This document shows positions 1 to 7,425 of a stretch of 22,859 bases of DNA, in pieces (within the stretch, counting starts at the first letter, position 1; each line of letters starts with the position of its first letter). The DNA comes from CAZEER01 sp964511215. GTDB taxonomy: Bacteria > Fidelibacterota > Marinisomatia > Marinisomatales > UBA1611. The notes under the pieces are model-generated. The model searched no databases and was not told where the DNA came from. It saw only the letters and a list, made by a program, of their open reading frames with translations. Position numbers and translations under genes: made by a program. Where the stretch lies: positions 1 through 22,859 of the forward strand of contig CAZEER010000038.1 in the NCBI GenBank assembly GCA_964511215.1. The letters run 5' to 3'.

Positions 1-79
1 GGATAAAGAATTGCGTTTTGCTATTCGAGAAGGTGGTCACACTGTGGGAGCAGGTGTAGTAACGGATATTGCTGACTAA
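1..79 (+). CDS. tuf: Elongation factor Tu, C-terminal end (partial)
   Basis: The first 79 bases are the 3' end of a gene whose 5' part lies outside the window. Reading from base 2, 25 codons give DKELRFAIREGGHTVGAGVV followed by TDIAD and a TAA stop at 77-79. This is the end of EF-Tu domain 3, the GTPase that delivers aminoacyl-tRNA to the ribosome. The FAIREGG-TVGAGVV block is diagnostic; His replaces the Arg found in the E. coli protein (REGGRTVGAGVV). rpsJ starts only 10 nt after the stop, so tuf and the S10 operon are probably one transcript, as in genomes where the str and S10 operons are joined. Confidence 0.95.
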   Translation, partial: DKELRFAIREGGHTVGAGVVTDIAD

Positions 80-89
80 ATAATTAATT

Positions 90-398
90 ATGGCTAATCA
101 AAAAATTCGTATAAGCCTCCGGGCATATGATCATATTCTTTTGGATAAATCAACTGAAAAAATTGTTAAAACTGCAAAATCTACAGGAGCAATTATATCA
201 GGACCAATTCCATTGCCATCGAAAAGATCTATTTACACAATTTTACGTTCGCCTCATGTTAATAAAAAATCACGCGAACAATTTCAGACAAAGATCCATA
301 AGCGTTTAATTGATATATTAAACTCAACTCCAAAAACCGTTGAGTCATTGATGAAATTAGATTTACCTGCTGGTGTTGACATAGAGATTAAGGTCTAG
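90..398 (+). CDS. rpsJ: 30S ribosomal protein S10 (NusE)
   Basis: This 102-residue protein has the standard S10 length. The GPIPLPS loop (residues 38-44) and the SPHVNKKSREQF segment (54-65) are hallmark S10 sequences. S10 sits in the head of the 30S subunit and, as NusE, also takes part in antitermination with NusB. The ATG is preceded by AAATAATTAATT with no clear Shine-Dalgarno motif, a pattern repeated at several starts here. It is the first gene of the S10 block, 10 nt after tuf. There is no room for the long S10 leader that binds L4 in E. coli, so that form of autoregulation is unlikely at this site. Confidence 0.98.
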   Translation: MANQKIRISLRAYDHILLDKSTEKIVKTAKSTGAIISGPIPLPSKRSIYTILRSPHVNKKSREQFQTKIHKRLIDILNSTPKTVESLMKLDLPAGVDIEIKV

Positions 399-402
399 AA
401 AA

Positions 403-1020
403 ATGAGAGGTTTGCTAGGAAAAAAAATAGGAATGACAAGGATATTTGATAGTAATGGTAATGTTGTACCTGTTACTGTTTTAAAGGCTGGTCCTTGTAG
501 AGTGACTCAAATTAAAACATTAAAACACGATGGGTATGATGCAGTGCAAGTTGGTTATGGCAAAAAAAATAAAAAGCATTTAACGAAAGCGCTTAAGGGC
601 CATTTTGATTTATCCGGAGGTGAACCTATGAAAATACTTGGTGAATTTGATAAAGTTCCGGGCTTTGAATACGTTTTAGGGCAGTTATTTAATGTAGGCC
701 TTTTTAAAGAAGGAGATTATGTTAGAGTCTCAGGAGTTTCTAAGGGGAAGGGCTTTACAGGTGTTATCAAGAGACATAATTTTTCTAGGCAAAAGAAAAC
801 TCATGGAACGGGACATACTGAAAGGGCTCCAGGGTCTATTGGTCAAGCTTCTGATCCTTCAAGGGTTTTCCCGGGTATGAGAATGGCGGGGCATCATGGT
901 AATAGTCGAGTTACCATTGATAATCTTGAGATTATGAAAATTGATAAAGAAAAAAATTATTTATTAGTAAAAGGTGCTGTTCCAGGTGCTAAAAATGGTA
1001 CAGTTGTGATTACAAAATGA
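403..1020 (+). CDS. rplC: 50S ribosomal protein L3
   Basis: This 205-residue protein begins MRGLLGKKIGMTRIF, the typical L3 N-terminus. It also has SKGKGFTGVIKRHNF (113-127), the THGTGH loop and PGMRMAGHHGN (157-167). L3 is an early 23S-binding assembly protein whose loop reaches the peptidyl transferase centre. In E. coli L3 the matching MAGQ glutamine is N5-methylated by PrmB; here that position is His164, so this modification cannot occur on the equivalent residue. The gene starts 4 nt after rpsJ and its TGA overlaps the rplD start (ATGA), which suggests translational coupling. Confidence 0.98.
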   Translation: MRGLLGKKIGMTRIFDSNGNVVPVTVLKAGPCRVTQIKTLKHDGYDAVQVGYGKKNKKHLTKALKGHFDLSGGEPMKILGEFDKVPGFEYVLGQLFNVGLFKEGDYVRVSGVSKGKGFTGVIKRHNFSRQKKTHGTGHTERAPGSIGQASDPSRVFPGMRMAGHHGNSRVTIDNLEIMKIDKEKNYLLVKGAVPGAKNGTVVITK

Positions 1021-1643
1021 AACTAAATATTATAGATTTAAATGGCTCTGAAATTGGTGAATTAATGGCTGATAAATCTGTTTTTGGTGTTAAACCAAAT
1101 CTCAGTGTTGTCCGTCAAGCCATATTGGCTGAAATGAATAATATGCGACAAGGTACACATTCAAGTAAGAATAGGGCTCTTGTCAATGGAGGCGGAAAAA
1201 AACCATGGAAACAAAAAGGTAGAGGTGTAGCAAGAGCGGGTACGATTCGATCTCCACTTTGGAAAGGTGGTGGGACAGTTTTTGGACCAAAGCCACATTC
1301 TTATAACCATAAAATATCAAAAAAAATTAGTAGATTAGCAAGGTGTTCTATATTATCAAGTAAGATTGAGATGGGGAATTTTATTGTTGTAAATAATTTT
1401 TCCATTGAAAGTAATAAAACATCTGATTTTGTCAAAATTTTAAGATCATTAGAATTACAAAATAAAAAAATAACCATACTGACTAGTGGCGGAAATGAGA
1501 ATTTAGATAAAGCATCAAGAAATCTTAAAAATGTTTATATAGTAAATGCTGAAAACGTAAGCTCTTATGAACTTATTGATTGCGAAGTGGTCCTCATTGA
1601 TCGAAAAAACTTTGAAACTTTAACAACTATACTTTCAAATTAA
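1017..1643 (+). CDS. rplD: 50S ribosomal protein L4
   Basis: This 208-residue protein belongs to the uL4 family. The long central loop that threads into the exit tunnel is recognisable at GGGKKPWKQKGRG (58-70), followed by ARAGTIRSPLWKGGG. The C-terminal alpha/beta domain is more divergent, as usual for L4. The start overlaps the rplC stop by 4 nt. In gamma-proteobacteria L4 represses its own operon through the S10 leader; no such leader is visible upstream of rpsJ here, so repression by that mechanism is not supported. Confidence 0.98.
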   Translation: MKLNIIDLNGSEIGELMADKSVFGVKPNLSVVRQAILAEMNNMRQGTHSSKNRALVNGGGKKPWKQKGRGVARAGTIRSPLWKGGGTVFGPKPHSYNHKISKKISRLARCSILSSKIEMGNFIVVNNFSIESNKTSDFVKILRSLELQNKKITILTSGGNENLDKASRNLKNVYIVNAENVSSYELIDCEVVLIDRKNFETLTTILSN

Positions 1644-1646
1644 ATT

Positions 1647-1964
1647 ATGTATTCAAAAATTTTAATAAAGCCTGTTTTAACTGAGAAGATGGCTATACTT
1701 GAAGAACGAGAGAATAAATATGCGTTTTTTGTTTCCTCCAAATCTAATAAGACAGAAATTAAAAAAGCAGTTGAATTAAAATTTGATGTAAAGGTTTTGA
1801 AAATATCTACTATGAATAGATCTGGTAAAAATAAACAAATGACTGTACGAAGTGGTGGTAGGACAATTCGTACATCAGGACAGCGTTCTGGTTATAAAAA
1901 AGCAATTGTCACACTGCAAACTGGTCAAGTTATTGATATGTTGCAAGGTGAAAAAACGAGCTAA
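1647..1964 (+). CDS. rplW: 50S ribosomal protein L23
   Basis: This 105-residue protein has the uL23 pattern: ILIKPVLTEKM near the N-terminus, the KNKYAFFV-like strand (NKYAFFVSSKSNKTEIKKAV) and the basic loop around residues 55-80. L23 lies at the exit of the ribosomal tunnel and is the docking site for trigger factor and SRP. The ATG follows rplD by 3 nt, within an A/T-rich TTAAATT context that lacks an SD sequence. rplB follows after 2 nt. Confidence 0.97.
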   Translation: MYSKILIKPVLTEKMAILEERENKYAFFVSSKSNKTEIKKAVELKFDVKVLKISTMNRSGKNKQMTVRSGGRTIRTSGQRSGYKKAIVTLQTGQVIDMLQGEKTS

Positions 1965-1966
1965 TT

Positions 1967-2791
1967 ATGGGAATAAAGCAATTGAAATCTATTACTCCGG
2001 GTTCGCGATTTGCTTCAAGATCAGATTTTTCAGAACTTTCTGTTAGAAAACCTGAGAAAAAACTAACCAATGCTCTTAGAAAGAGTGGAGGTAGAAATAA
2101 TACTGGAAGAATTACTATCAGGAGAAGAGGGGGTGGTCATAAAAGACGTTATAGAATCATTGATTTTAAAAGAAATAAGATTGATATAATTGGTAAAGTT
2201 ATGACTGTTGAATATGATCCTAATCGTTCTGCAAATATTTCATTAATCCAATATGTTGATGGAGAAAAAAGATATATACTAAGTCCTGATGGTCTAAGAA
2301 TTGGTGATCCTATCATTTCTAGTAATAATGCACCACTTAAGGTGGGGAATTGTTTGCCCTTAAAAAATATTCCTGCAGGTATGGCTGTGCATAATATTGA
2401 ATTTGAGCCTGGTAAGGGAGGGCAAATGGTTAGAGCTGCTGGAGCTTCCGCTCAGATTATGGCTCATGATGGAGGTATGTGTACATTGAAGCTTCCATCA
2501 GGTGAAATTCGTATGGTTAGAGAGAATTGTGTGGGTACTATAGGGCAAATTGGTAATAGAATCCATGAACAGATTGTGTCTGGTAAAGCGGGTAGGACTC
2601 GATGGTTAGGGCGCAGACCTAAGGTGAGAGGAGTTGCCATGAACCCAGTTGATCATCCTATGGGTGGTGGTGAAGGTAAGTCATCTGGAGGTCGACATCC
2701 AACTACTCCATGGGGTAAGCCTACAAAGGGTTACAAAACGCGAAAAAAAAATAAGAAGTCTGATAAAATGATTGTTAAGCGGAGGAAATAA
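1967..2791 (+). CDS. rplB: 50S ribosomal protein L2
   Basis: This 274-residue protein has the standard length for uL2. N-terminal YKPTSPGRR-like sequence is replaced by IKQLKSITPGSRFAS, common outside proteobacteria. Conserved blocks are GRITIRRRGGGHKRRYR (residues 45-61), NIPAGMAVHNIEFEPGKGGQ and the C-terminal GVAMNPVDHPMGGGEGKSSG block. His230 in DHPMGGG corresponds to the conserved histidine near the peptidyl transferase centre (His229 in E. coli). The tail is rich in Lys and Arg and contacts rRNA. It lies 2 nt after rplW, and its last codons contain the GGAGG (2781-2785) that probably serves as the SD of rpsS. Confidence 0.98.
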   Translation: MGIKQLKSITPGSRFASRSDFSELSVRKPEKKLTNALRKSGGRNNTGRITIRRRGGGHKRRYRIIDFKRNKIDIIGKVMTVEYDPNRSANISLIQYVDGEKRYILSPDGLRIGDPIISSNNAPLKVGNCLPLKNIPAGMAVHNIEFEPGKGGQMVRAAGASAQIMAHDGGMCTLKLPSGEIRMVRENCVGTIGQIGNRIHEQIVSGKAGRTRWLGRRPKVRGVAMNPVDHPMGGGEGKSSGGRHPTTPWGKPTKGYKTRKKNKKSDKMIVKRRK

Positions 2792-2794
2792 TTA

Positions 2795-3064
2795 ATGGCA
2801 CGTTCTTTAAAAAAGGGGCCATTTGTAGATGGAAAGCTTTTAAAAAAGATTCAGCAAATGAATGAATCGGGTAAAAAGAAAGTAATAAAAACTTGGTCGC
2901 GTAAATCTATGATTACTCCAGATTTGGTTGGTCATACCTTAGCTGTTCATAATGGTAATAAATTTATACCCGTTTTTATTTATGAAAACATGGTTGGACA
3001 TAAATTGGGTGAATTCTCACCTACGAGAACTTTTAGAATGCACTCTGGAGATAGGAAAAACTAA
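2795..3064 (+). CDS. rpsS: 30S ribosomal protein S19
   Basis: This 89-residue protein starts MARSLKKGPFVDGKLLKK and contains TWSRKSMITPDLVGHT and the C-terminal GEFSPTRTFRMHSGDRK, all typical uS19 signatures. S19 forms a head complex with S13 and contacts the A-site finger of 23S rRNA. It is one of the few genes in this cluster with a clear Shine-Dalgarno sequence (GGAGG at 2781-2785, 9 nt before the ATG). The final base of the TAA stop is also the first base of the rplV ATG (TAATG). Confidence 0.98.
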   Translation: MARSLKKGPFVDGKLLKKIQQMNESGKKKVIKTWSRKSMITPDLVGHTLAVHNGNKFIPVFIYENMVGHKLGEFSPTRTFRMHSGDRKN

Positions 3065-3408
3065 TGGAATCAAGAGCAATAGCAAAGCATATCCATCAAT
3101 CGCCTTTTAAAATAAGAAAAACATTAAATAGTGTTCGTGGGTTAAAAGTAGATGATGCATTAAACAAATTGCATTTTTCACCAGAAAAAGCGGCGAAAGT
3201 TATAGAAAAAACGCTAAGATCTGCAGTCTCAAATATGTTGAACCTTAATAAAGAATTAAATATTGGACCAGAAAGCTTAGAAATTAAATGTGCTTTTGTT
3301 GATGGAGGGCCAGTGATGAAAAGGTTCCGTGCTGCTTCAATGGGTCGTGCGTCACGATTAAGAAGACCTACAAGTCATTTAACAATAGTAATCACAGATG
3401 AGAAATAA
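3064..3408 (+). CDS. rplV: 50S ribosomal protein L22
   Basis: This 114-residue protein is uL22. It has the N-terminal SPFKIRKTLNSVRGL helix region, the AAKVIEKTLRSAVSNM helix and the long beta-hairpin around KRFRAASMGRASRLRRPTSH that lines the exit tunnel and is the site of macrolide-resistance mutations in other bacteria. It overlaps the rpsS stop by one base, implying coupled translation. rpsC starts 11 nt downstream. Confidence 0.98.
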   Translation: MESRAIAKHIHQSPFKIRKTLNSVRGLKVDDALNKLHFSPEKAAKVIEKTLRSAVSNMLNLNKELNIGPESLEIKCAFVDGGPVMKRFRAASMGRASRLRRPTSHLTIVITDEK

Positions 3409-3419
3409 AGGGTAGTAAA

Positions 3420-4055
3420 TTGGGTCAAAAAACACATCCTATAGGGTATAGAATGAGTGTAAATAAAAAATGGCACTCAAATTGGTTTGCGCCAAAAAAT
3501 AATTTTGCAAATGACCTTAAAGAAGATTTGCAAATTCGTAAATATATTTTGCATAGGTTACCAAATGCAGGTATAGCAAAAGTAGAAATAGCGCGTTCAT
3601 CTAAAAAAGTTACAATCACGATCTTTACAGCTCGCCCAGGAATTGTAATTGGTAGAGGAGGAGAAGAAGTTAATCAGTTGAAAAAAGAATTACGGCAGTT
3701 GACAGGTAAAAAAGATGCGCAAATAAATATATCAGAAATTAAACGCCCAGAATTAGATGCAGCATTAGTAGGTGCTAATATTGCCCATCAATTAAGAAAA
3801 AAGATCTCGTATAGGCGTGTTGTTAATAAAACAATACAATCTACAATGAGGATGGGGGCTGAGGGTATTAGGATTAATGTGGCTGGTAGACTTGGTGGTG
3901 TAGAAATAGCGCGTAGTGAGAAATTTTCTGATGGGAGTGTTCCTTTGCATACGCTACGAGCTGATATAGATTATGCACTAACAGAAGCAAATACTCAATA
4001 TGGCATTATAGGTATAAAAGTTTGGATATGTAATGGACAATATAGTCGAAGGTAA
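3420..4055 (+). CDS. rpsC: 30S ribosomal protein S3 (TTG start)
   Basis: This 211-residue protein begins at a TTG codon and reads (M)GQKTHPIGYRMSVNKKWHS, the universal S3 N-terminus, so the TTG start is well supported. An SD-like AAAGGG (3407-3412) precedes it by 7 nt. The KH domain carries the GRGG motif at 78-81 (PGIVIGRGGEEV), and the C-terminal domain has GAEGIRINVAGRLGGVEIAR. S3 lies at the mRNA entry channel and contributes to ribosomal helicase activity. The start of the next gene is 7 nt after the stop. Confidence 0.98.
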   Translation: MGQKTHPIGYRMSVNKKWHSNWFAPKNNFANDLKEDLQIRKYILHRLPNAGIAKVEIARSSKKVTITIFTARPGIVIGRGGEEVNQLKKELRQLTGKKDAQINISEIKRPELDAALVGANIAHQLRKKISYRRVVNKTIQSTMRMGAEGIRINVAGRLGGVEIARSEKFSDGSVPLHTLRADIDYALTEANTQYGIIGIKVWICNGQYSRR

Positions 4056-4062
4056 ATTATAA

Positions 4063-4476
4063 ATGTTAGAACCTAAAAAAGTTAAATTTAGGAGGGTACA
4101 TAGAGGTAACAGGCGTGGTATGGCGATGCGTGGTAATAAAGTTTCCTTTGGTAGTTATGGTTTAAAAGCCATTGAACCTGGATGGATTACTGCTAGGCAA
4201 ATTGAGGCATCGAGGATTGTAATATCACGTATAGTAAGAAAAATTGGAAAAATGTGGATAAGAATATTTCCTGATAAACCTGTTACAGCACGTCCTGCTG
4301 AAACAAGGATGGGTAAAGGAAAAGGAGCTCTTGATCATTGGGTTGCGGTAGTTAAACCTGGCAGAGTCTTATTTGAAATAGATGGTGTAACAAGAGAAGA
4401 GGCAGAACAAGCTTTCAGAGATGCAGGGCATAAACTTCCGATGAAGACTAAAGTTGTTGAGAGAAGGAATTTTTAA
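4063..4476 (+). CDS. rplP: 50S ribosomal protein L16
   Basis: This 137-residue protein has the standard uL16 length and starts MLEPKKVKFRRVHRG. The conserved segment TARPAETRMGKGKGALDHWV and the following VAVVKPGRVLFEI identify it. L16 binds between the central protuberance and the A-site and is needed late in 50S assembly. The stop overlaps the rpmC start by one base (TAATG), in line with coupled translation through the rplP-rpmC-rpsQ-rplN run. Confidence 0.98.
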   Translation: MLEPKKVKFRRVHRGNRRGMAMRGNKVSFGSYGLKAIEPGWITARQIEASRIVISRIVRKIGKMWIRIFPDKPVTARPAETRMGKGKGALDHWVAVVKPGRVLFEIDGVTREEAEQAFRDAGHKLPMKTKVVERRNF

Positions 4477-4691
4477 TGAAATCTGTTAAATTACGTGATA
4501 TGAATAAAATTGAATTAGAGACTAGACTAAATGAGAATTTGGAAGCCCTACAAAATCTTAAATTTCAAAAAGCTCTCCAACAATTAGAAAATTCTAAAAT
4601 GATACCTAATACAAAAAAAGAAATTGCTCAATTGAAAACTATTTTAAATGAATTTAAACTTGGAATTCGAAAAGAAGAGGACTCCAAATAG
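4476..4691 (+). CDS. rpmC: 50S ribosomal protein L29
   Basis: This small 71-residue protein is predicted to be two long helices, as in uL29. It starts KSVKLRDMNKIELE and has the family pattern of a LKFQKALQQLENS central stretch followed by an IAQLKTILNE helix. L29 sits beside L23 at the tunnel exit. It shares one base with rplP at the start and one base with rpsQ at its stop (TAG overlapping GTG). The C-terminus is short and acidic to mixed (KEEDSK). Confidence 0.96.
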   Translation: MKSVKLRDMNKIELETRLNENLEALQNLKFQKALQQLENSKMIPNTKKEIAQLKTILNEFKLGIRKEEDSK

Positions 4692-4963
4692 TGAAATTAA
4701 AAAGAAAACGACAATCCCTCACTGGTGAGGTTATAAGTTGTAAAATGGAAAAAACAGTGAGAGTTCGTGTTGTTAGAGAAATACCGCATCCGATTTATAG
4801 AAAAAGAGTGAAGCGTTATAAAAATTATTTAGCCCATGTTGCATCTGTGGTTCCTAATAAAGGAGATATAGTGAAAATTTTTTCGACTCGTCCTATTAGT
4901 AAAAATAAAAGATGGCAGGTAAGTCAAATCCTAAGAAAATCTATTAAATTAGGTGTAGAATAA
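4691..4963 (+). CDS. rpsQ: 30S ribosomal protein S17 (GTG start)
   Basis: This 90-residue protein is uS17, an OB-fold primary 16S-binding protein. Diagnostic sequences are LTGEVISCKMEKTVRVRV and HPIYRKRVKRYKNYLAH. Translation begins at a GTG whose G is the last base of the rpmC TAG stop. A purine-rich AGAGG (4676-4680) lies 10 nt upstream and is a reasonable SD. The stop overlaps the rplN ATG by one base. Confidence 0.97.
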   Translation: MKLKRKRQSLTGEVISCKMEKTVRVRVVREIPHPIYRKRVKRYKNYLAHVASVVPNKGDIVKIFSTRPISKNKRWQVSQILRKSIKLGVE

Positions 4964-5331
4964 TGATACAGCAAGAAACTAGGCTGAAGGTAGCTGATAA
5001 CACTGGTGCAAAAGAAATTTTATGTTTTAAAGTTCTAGGAGGATCTCGAAGAAAATATGCAAGTATTGGAGATTTGGTAGTTATTACAGTAAAAAAAGCT
5101 ATACCTGGTGGGATGGTTAAAAAAGGTGAAGTTCATAGAGCAGTTGTTGTTCGTACTAAAAAAGAAATTAACCGTAAAGATGGAAGCTTAATTCGTTTTG
5201 ATGAAAATGCAGCCGTACTTTTGGATAACGCGGGTGAACCACGTGGAACCCGTATTTTTGGTCCCGTAGCTCGTGAACTAAGGGAGAGTGGATATATGCG
5301 AATAGTTTCAATGGCTCCGGAGGTACTTTAG
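4963..5331 (+). CDS. rplN: 50S ribosomal protein L14
   Basis: This 122-residue protein is exactly the common uL14 length. It begins MIQQETRLKVADNTGAKE and contains GDLVVITVKKAIPGG, RFDENAAVLLDNAGEPRGTR and the C-terminal IFGPVARELRE block. L14 forms intersubunit bridges with 16S helix 14 and is the binding site of RsfS. It starts on the last base of rpsQ and is followed with no gap by rplX. Confidence 0.99.
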   Translation: MIQQETRLKVADNTGAKEILCFKVLGGSRRKYASIGDLVVITVKKAIPGGMVKKGEVHRAVVVRTKKEINRKDGSLIRFDENAAVLLDNAGEPRGTRIFGPVARELRESGYMRIVSMAPEVL

Positions 5332-5640
5332 ATGCATATAAAAAAAGGAATGACAGTTAAGGTAATTAGTGGAAACCATAAAGGTATGAATGGGAAAGTA
5401 TTGAATGTTTTTCCTAAAAAAAGAATGGCTATTATTGAAGGGGTTAATTTTCGAAAACGTGCAACGCGGCCAACTCAAGAAAATCAATCTGGGGGATTCG
5501 TTGAGAGAGAAGCTCCTATTCATATTTCTAATATGATGGCGTTTTATGGTGGTAATGCTGCACGTGTTGGTTATAAAAAACTGAGTGATGGTAGGAAGGT
5601 TAGACTATCAAAAAAGACGAATGAAGAAATTGATGTTTAA
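5332..5640 (+). CDS. rplX: 50S ribosomal protein L24
   Basis: This 102-residue protein is uL24. An N-terminal KOW motif is visible (MTVKVISGNHKGMNGKVL), followed by EGVNFRKRATRPTQENQSGG and a short basic C-terminal region. L24 is an assembly initiator that binds the 5' end of 23S rRNA. The ATG follows the rplN TAG immediately (0 nt spacer). A GGAGG within the last codons of rplN (5320-5324) may be its SD. Confidence 0.97.
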   Translation: MHIKKGMTVKVISGNHKGMNGKVLNVFPKKRMAIIEGVNFRKRATRPTQENQSGGFVEREAPIHISNMMAFYGGNAARVGYKKLSDGRKVRLSKKTNEEIDV

Positions 5641-5643
5641 TAT

Positions 5644-6282
5644 ATGAGTGCTGCCAAAACAACTAAAAAGTCATCAAATGATAAAGCTGCGAATCAGCTT
5701 CAAGATTATGTCCCAGCATTACGTGTATTATATAATAATGAAATAATTCCACTAATGTTAAAGCGGTTTAAGTATGCAAATATAATGGAAGTTCCTAGAT
5801 TAAAAAGTATTTCTCTCAATATGGGATTGGGTGATGCTAAAAACAACTCTAAAGGTTTAGAAAGTGCGATAGAAGAATTAACTCTTATATCAGGGCAAAA
5901 ACCTATTGTTACTAAAGCGAAAAAGGATATTTCAAACTTTAAAATACGTAAAGGATGGCCAGTTGGTTGTAAAGTGACTCTTAGGGCAGATCATATGTAT
6001 GAATTTTTAGAAAGATTGATTTCAGTTGCTCTCCCAAGGACACGTGATTTTAGAGGGTTATCTTTTAAATCATTTGATGGACGTGGCAATTATAATTTTG
6101 GTGTAAAAGAGCAGATTATATTTACTGAAATAGATTATGATAAAATTCAATCTATAAAAGGAATGAATATTACCATTGTAACTTCGGCGAAAAAAGATAG
6201 TCATGCTCATGAGTTACTTAAATTATTTGGACTTCCCCTAAGAGAAAAACCTGTTAAAACGGATATAGAAGAGGCGGCATAA
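5644..6282 (+). CDS. rplE: 50S ribosomal protein L5, with N-terminal extension
   Basis: This 212-residue protein is longer than the usual 178-185. From about residue 30 it matches uL5 closely: VPRLKSISLNMGLGDA, SGQKPIVTKAKKDI, FKIRKGWPVGCKVTLR, RDFRGLSFKSFDGRGNYNFG and KEQIIFTEIDYDKI. L5 binds 5S rRNA and contacts P-site tRNA. Aligning the conserved VPR with E. coli L5 leaves about 22 extra N-terminal residues, rich in Lys, Ala, Ser and Thr (MSAAKTTKKSSNDKAANQLQ), plus an acidic C-terminal tail. There is no later in-frame ATG before the core (first internal Met is in helix 1), so the long start is the natural choice. It overlaps rpsN by one base. Confidence 0.97.
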   Translation: MSAAKTTKKSSNDKAANQLQDYVPALRVLYNNEIIPLMLKRFKYANIMEVPRLKSISLNMGLGDAKNNSKGLESAIEELTLISGQKPIVTKAKKDISNFKIRKGWPVGCKVTLRADHMYEFLERLISVALPRTRDFRGLSFKSFDGRGNYNFGVKEQIIFTEIDYDKIQSIKGMNITIVTSAKKDSHAHELLKLFGLPLREKPVKTDIEEAA

Positions 6283-6467
6283 TGGCTAAAAAATCTCAGA
6301 TTCAAAAATCAAAACGTAAAGCAAAGTTTTCTACAAGAGAAAAAAATAGATGTTTTAAATGTGGACGTCCTCATGCCTATCTTAGGCGATTTGGACTATG
6401 TCGCATTTGTTTTAGGGAAATGGCTCTTAAGGGCGAGATTCCAGGTGTTACAAAAGCGAGTTGGTAG
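6282..6467 (+). CDS. rpsN: 30S ribosomal protein S14, zinc-binding short form
   Basis: This 61-residue protein is the short, zinc-ribbon (type Z) uS14. Four cysteines in two CxxC pairs (C24/C27 and C40/C43) form the zinc site; the sequence between, GRPHAYLRRFGLCRICF, is typical. Its C-terminus GVTKASW is the normal S14 end. S14 assembles late in the 30S head. The zinc-dependent form contrasts with the zinc-free long paralogue used by E. coli; some genomes carry both, and only this one is in the window. Confidence 0.98.
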   Translation: MAKKSQIQKSKRKAKFSTREKNRCFKCGRPHAYLRRFGLCRICFREMALKGEIPGVTKASW

Positions 6468-6476
6468 GGTAATTAT

Positions 6477-6875
6477 ATGGCTATGACAGATCCAATTTCA
6501 GATTTTTTAACACGCATTCGTAATGGGTTTTCAGCAAAAAAACGTTGGGTAGATATCCCAGGTAGTAAAATGAAAAAACGAATTGCACTTGTGTTAAAAG
6601 AAGAAAATTACATTGACGACTTTTTCTTTATAACTGATAAAAATAAAGAGACAATCAGAATATTCTTGAAGTATGATTATAATGGACGACCTGTTATTGA
6701 AAATATTAAGCGCATAAGCCGTCCAGGTCTAAGAGTGTATGTTGCTGCTGGTAAAACTCCCCGTGTACTTGATGGTCTTGGTATTTCAATTTTATCTACT
6801 TCAAAAGGTGTGGTGTCCCATAAAATGGCTAATAAATTGAATTTGGGTGGTGAATTAATCTGTGAGGTTTATTAG
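6477..6875 (+). CDS. rpsH: 30S ribosomal protein S8
   Basis: This 132-residue protein starts MAMTDPISDFLTRIRNG, the universal S8 opening; the first of the two near ATGs (6477) matches the family N-terminus better than 6483. The C-terminal LGISILSTSKGVVSHKMA and GGELICEVY end are also characteristic. S8 binds the central domain of 16S rRNA and in E. coli is the translational repressor of the spc operon. No SD is obvious (GGTAATTAT before ATG). Confidence 0.98.
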   Translation: MAMTDPISDFLTRIRNGFSAKKRWVDIPGSKMKKRIALVLKEENYIDDFFFITDKNKETIRIFLKYDYNGRPVIENIKRISRPGLRVYVAAGKTPRVLDGLGISILSTSKGVVSHKMANKLNLGGELICEVY

Positions 6876-6880
6876 AAATA

Positions 6881-7420
6881 ATGTCTAGAATTGGAAAAAA
6901 TCCTATACCATTACCCGATAATGTTAATGTAAAAATTGATAATAACATAGTATCAGTTAATGGACCAAAAGGTACTCTTAAATTTCAAAGTAAAGAGTAT
7001 TTGAAAATTTATGAATCAGATGGATTTATTAATGTAAATCGTAAATCTGATGATAAAGAACAAAAAGCTATGCATGGTACCACAAGGCAAATGATCAATA
7101 ACATGGTTTTAGGAGTATCAGAGGGATTTTCTAAAGAATTGGAAATAATTGGTGTGGGTTATCAAGCGCAAGTCCAAGGTAATCGTTTGCAATTGCAATT
7201 GGGTTATTCACATGACATTTATTTTGACATGCCCAAAAATATTTCATTAACAGCTAATAGAACTGAGATAAAAGTTGAAGGTATAGATAAACAATTAGTG
7301 GGTGCTGTAGCTGCAAAGATTCGTTCATTTAGGTTGCCTGAGCCATATAAAGGTAAAGGTGTTAGATATAAAGGTGAATATGTTCGTTCAAAACAAGGTA
7401 AAACGGTAGGTGCAAAGTAA
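6881..7420 (+). CDS. rplF: 50S ribosomal protein L6
   Basis: This 179-residue protein is uL6, beginning MSRIGKNPIPLP. It contains the family signatures GVSEGFSKELEIIGVGYQAQ in the second domain and PEPYKGKGVRYKGEYVRSKQGK near the C-terminus. It consists of two similar alpha/beta domains and lies near the GTPase centre and sarcin-ricin loop. It starts 5 nt after rpsH and is followed by rplR after 5 nt. Confidence 0.98.
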   Translation: MSRIGKNPIPLPDNVNVKIDNNIVSVNGPKGTLKFQSKEYLKIYESDGFINVNRKSDDKEQKAMHGTTRQMINNMVLGVSEGFSKELEIIGVGYQAQVQGNRLQLQLGYSHDIYFDMPKNISLTANRTEIKVEGIDKQLVGAVAAKIRSFRLPEPYKGKGVRYKGEYVRSKQGKTVGAK

Positions 7421-7425
7421 GTATT

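Noticed and set aside
1852..2046. Alternative + strand frame across the rplW-rplB junction.
   Set aside because: It is out of frame with two clear ribosomal protein genes and has no family features; other short frames opposite ribosomal genes were dismissed for the same reason.
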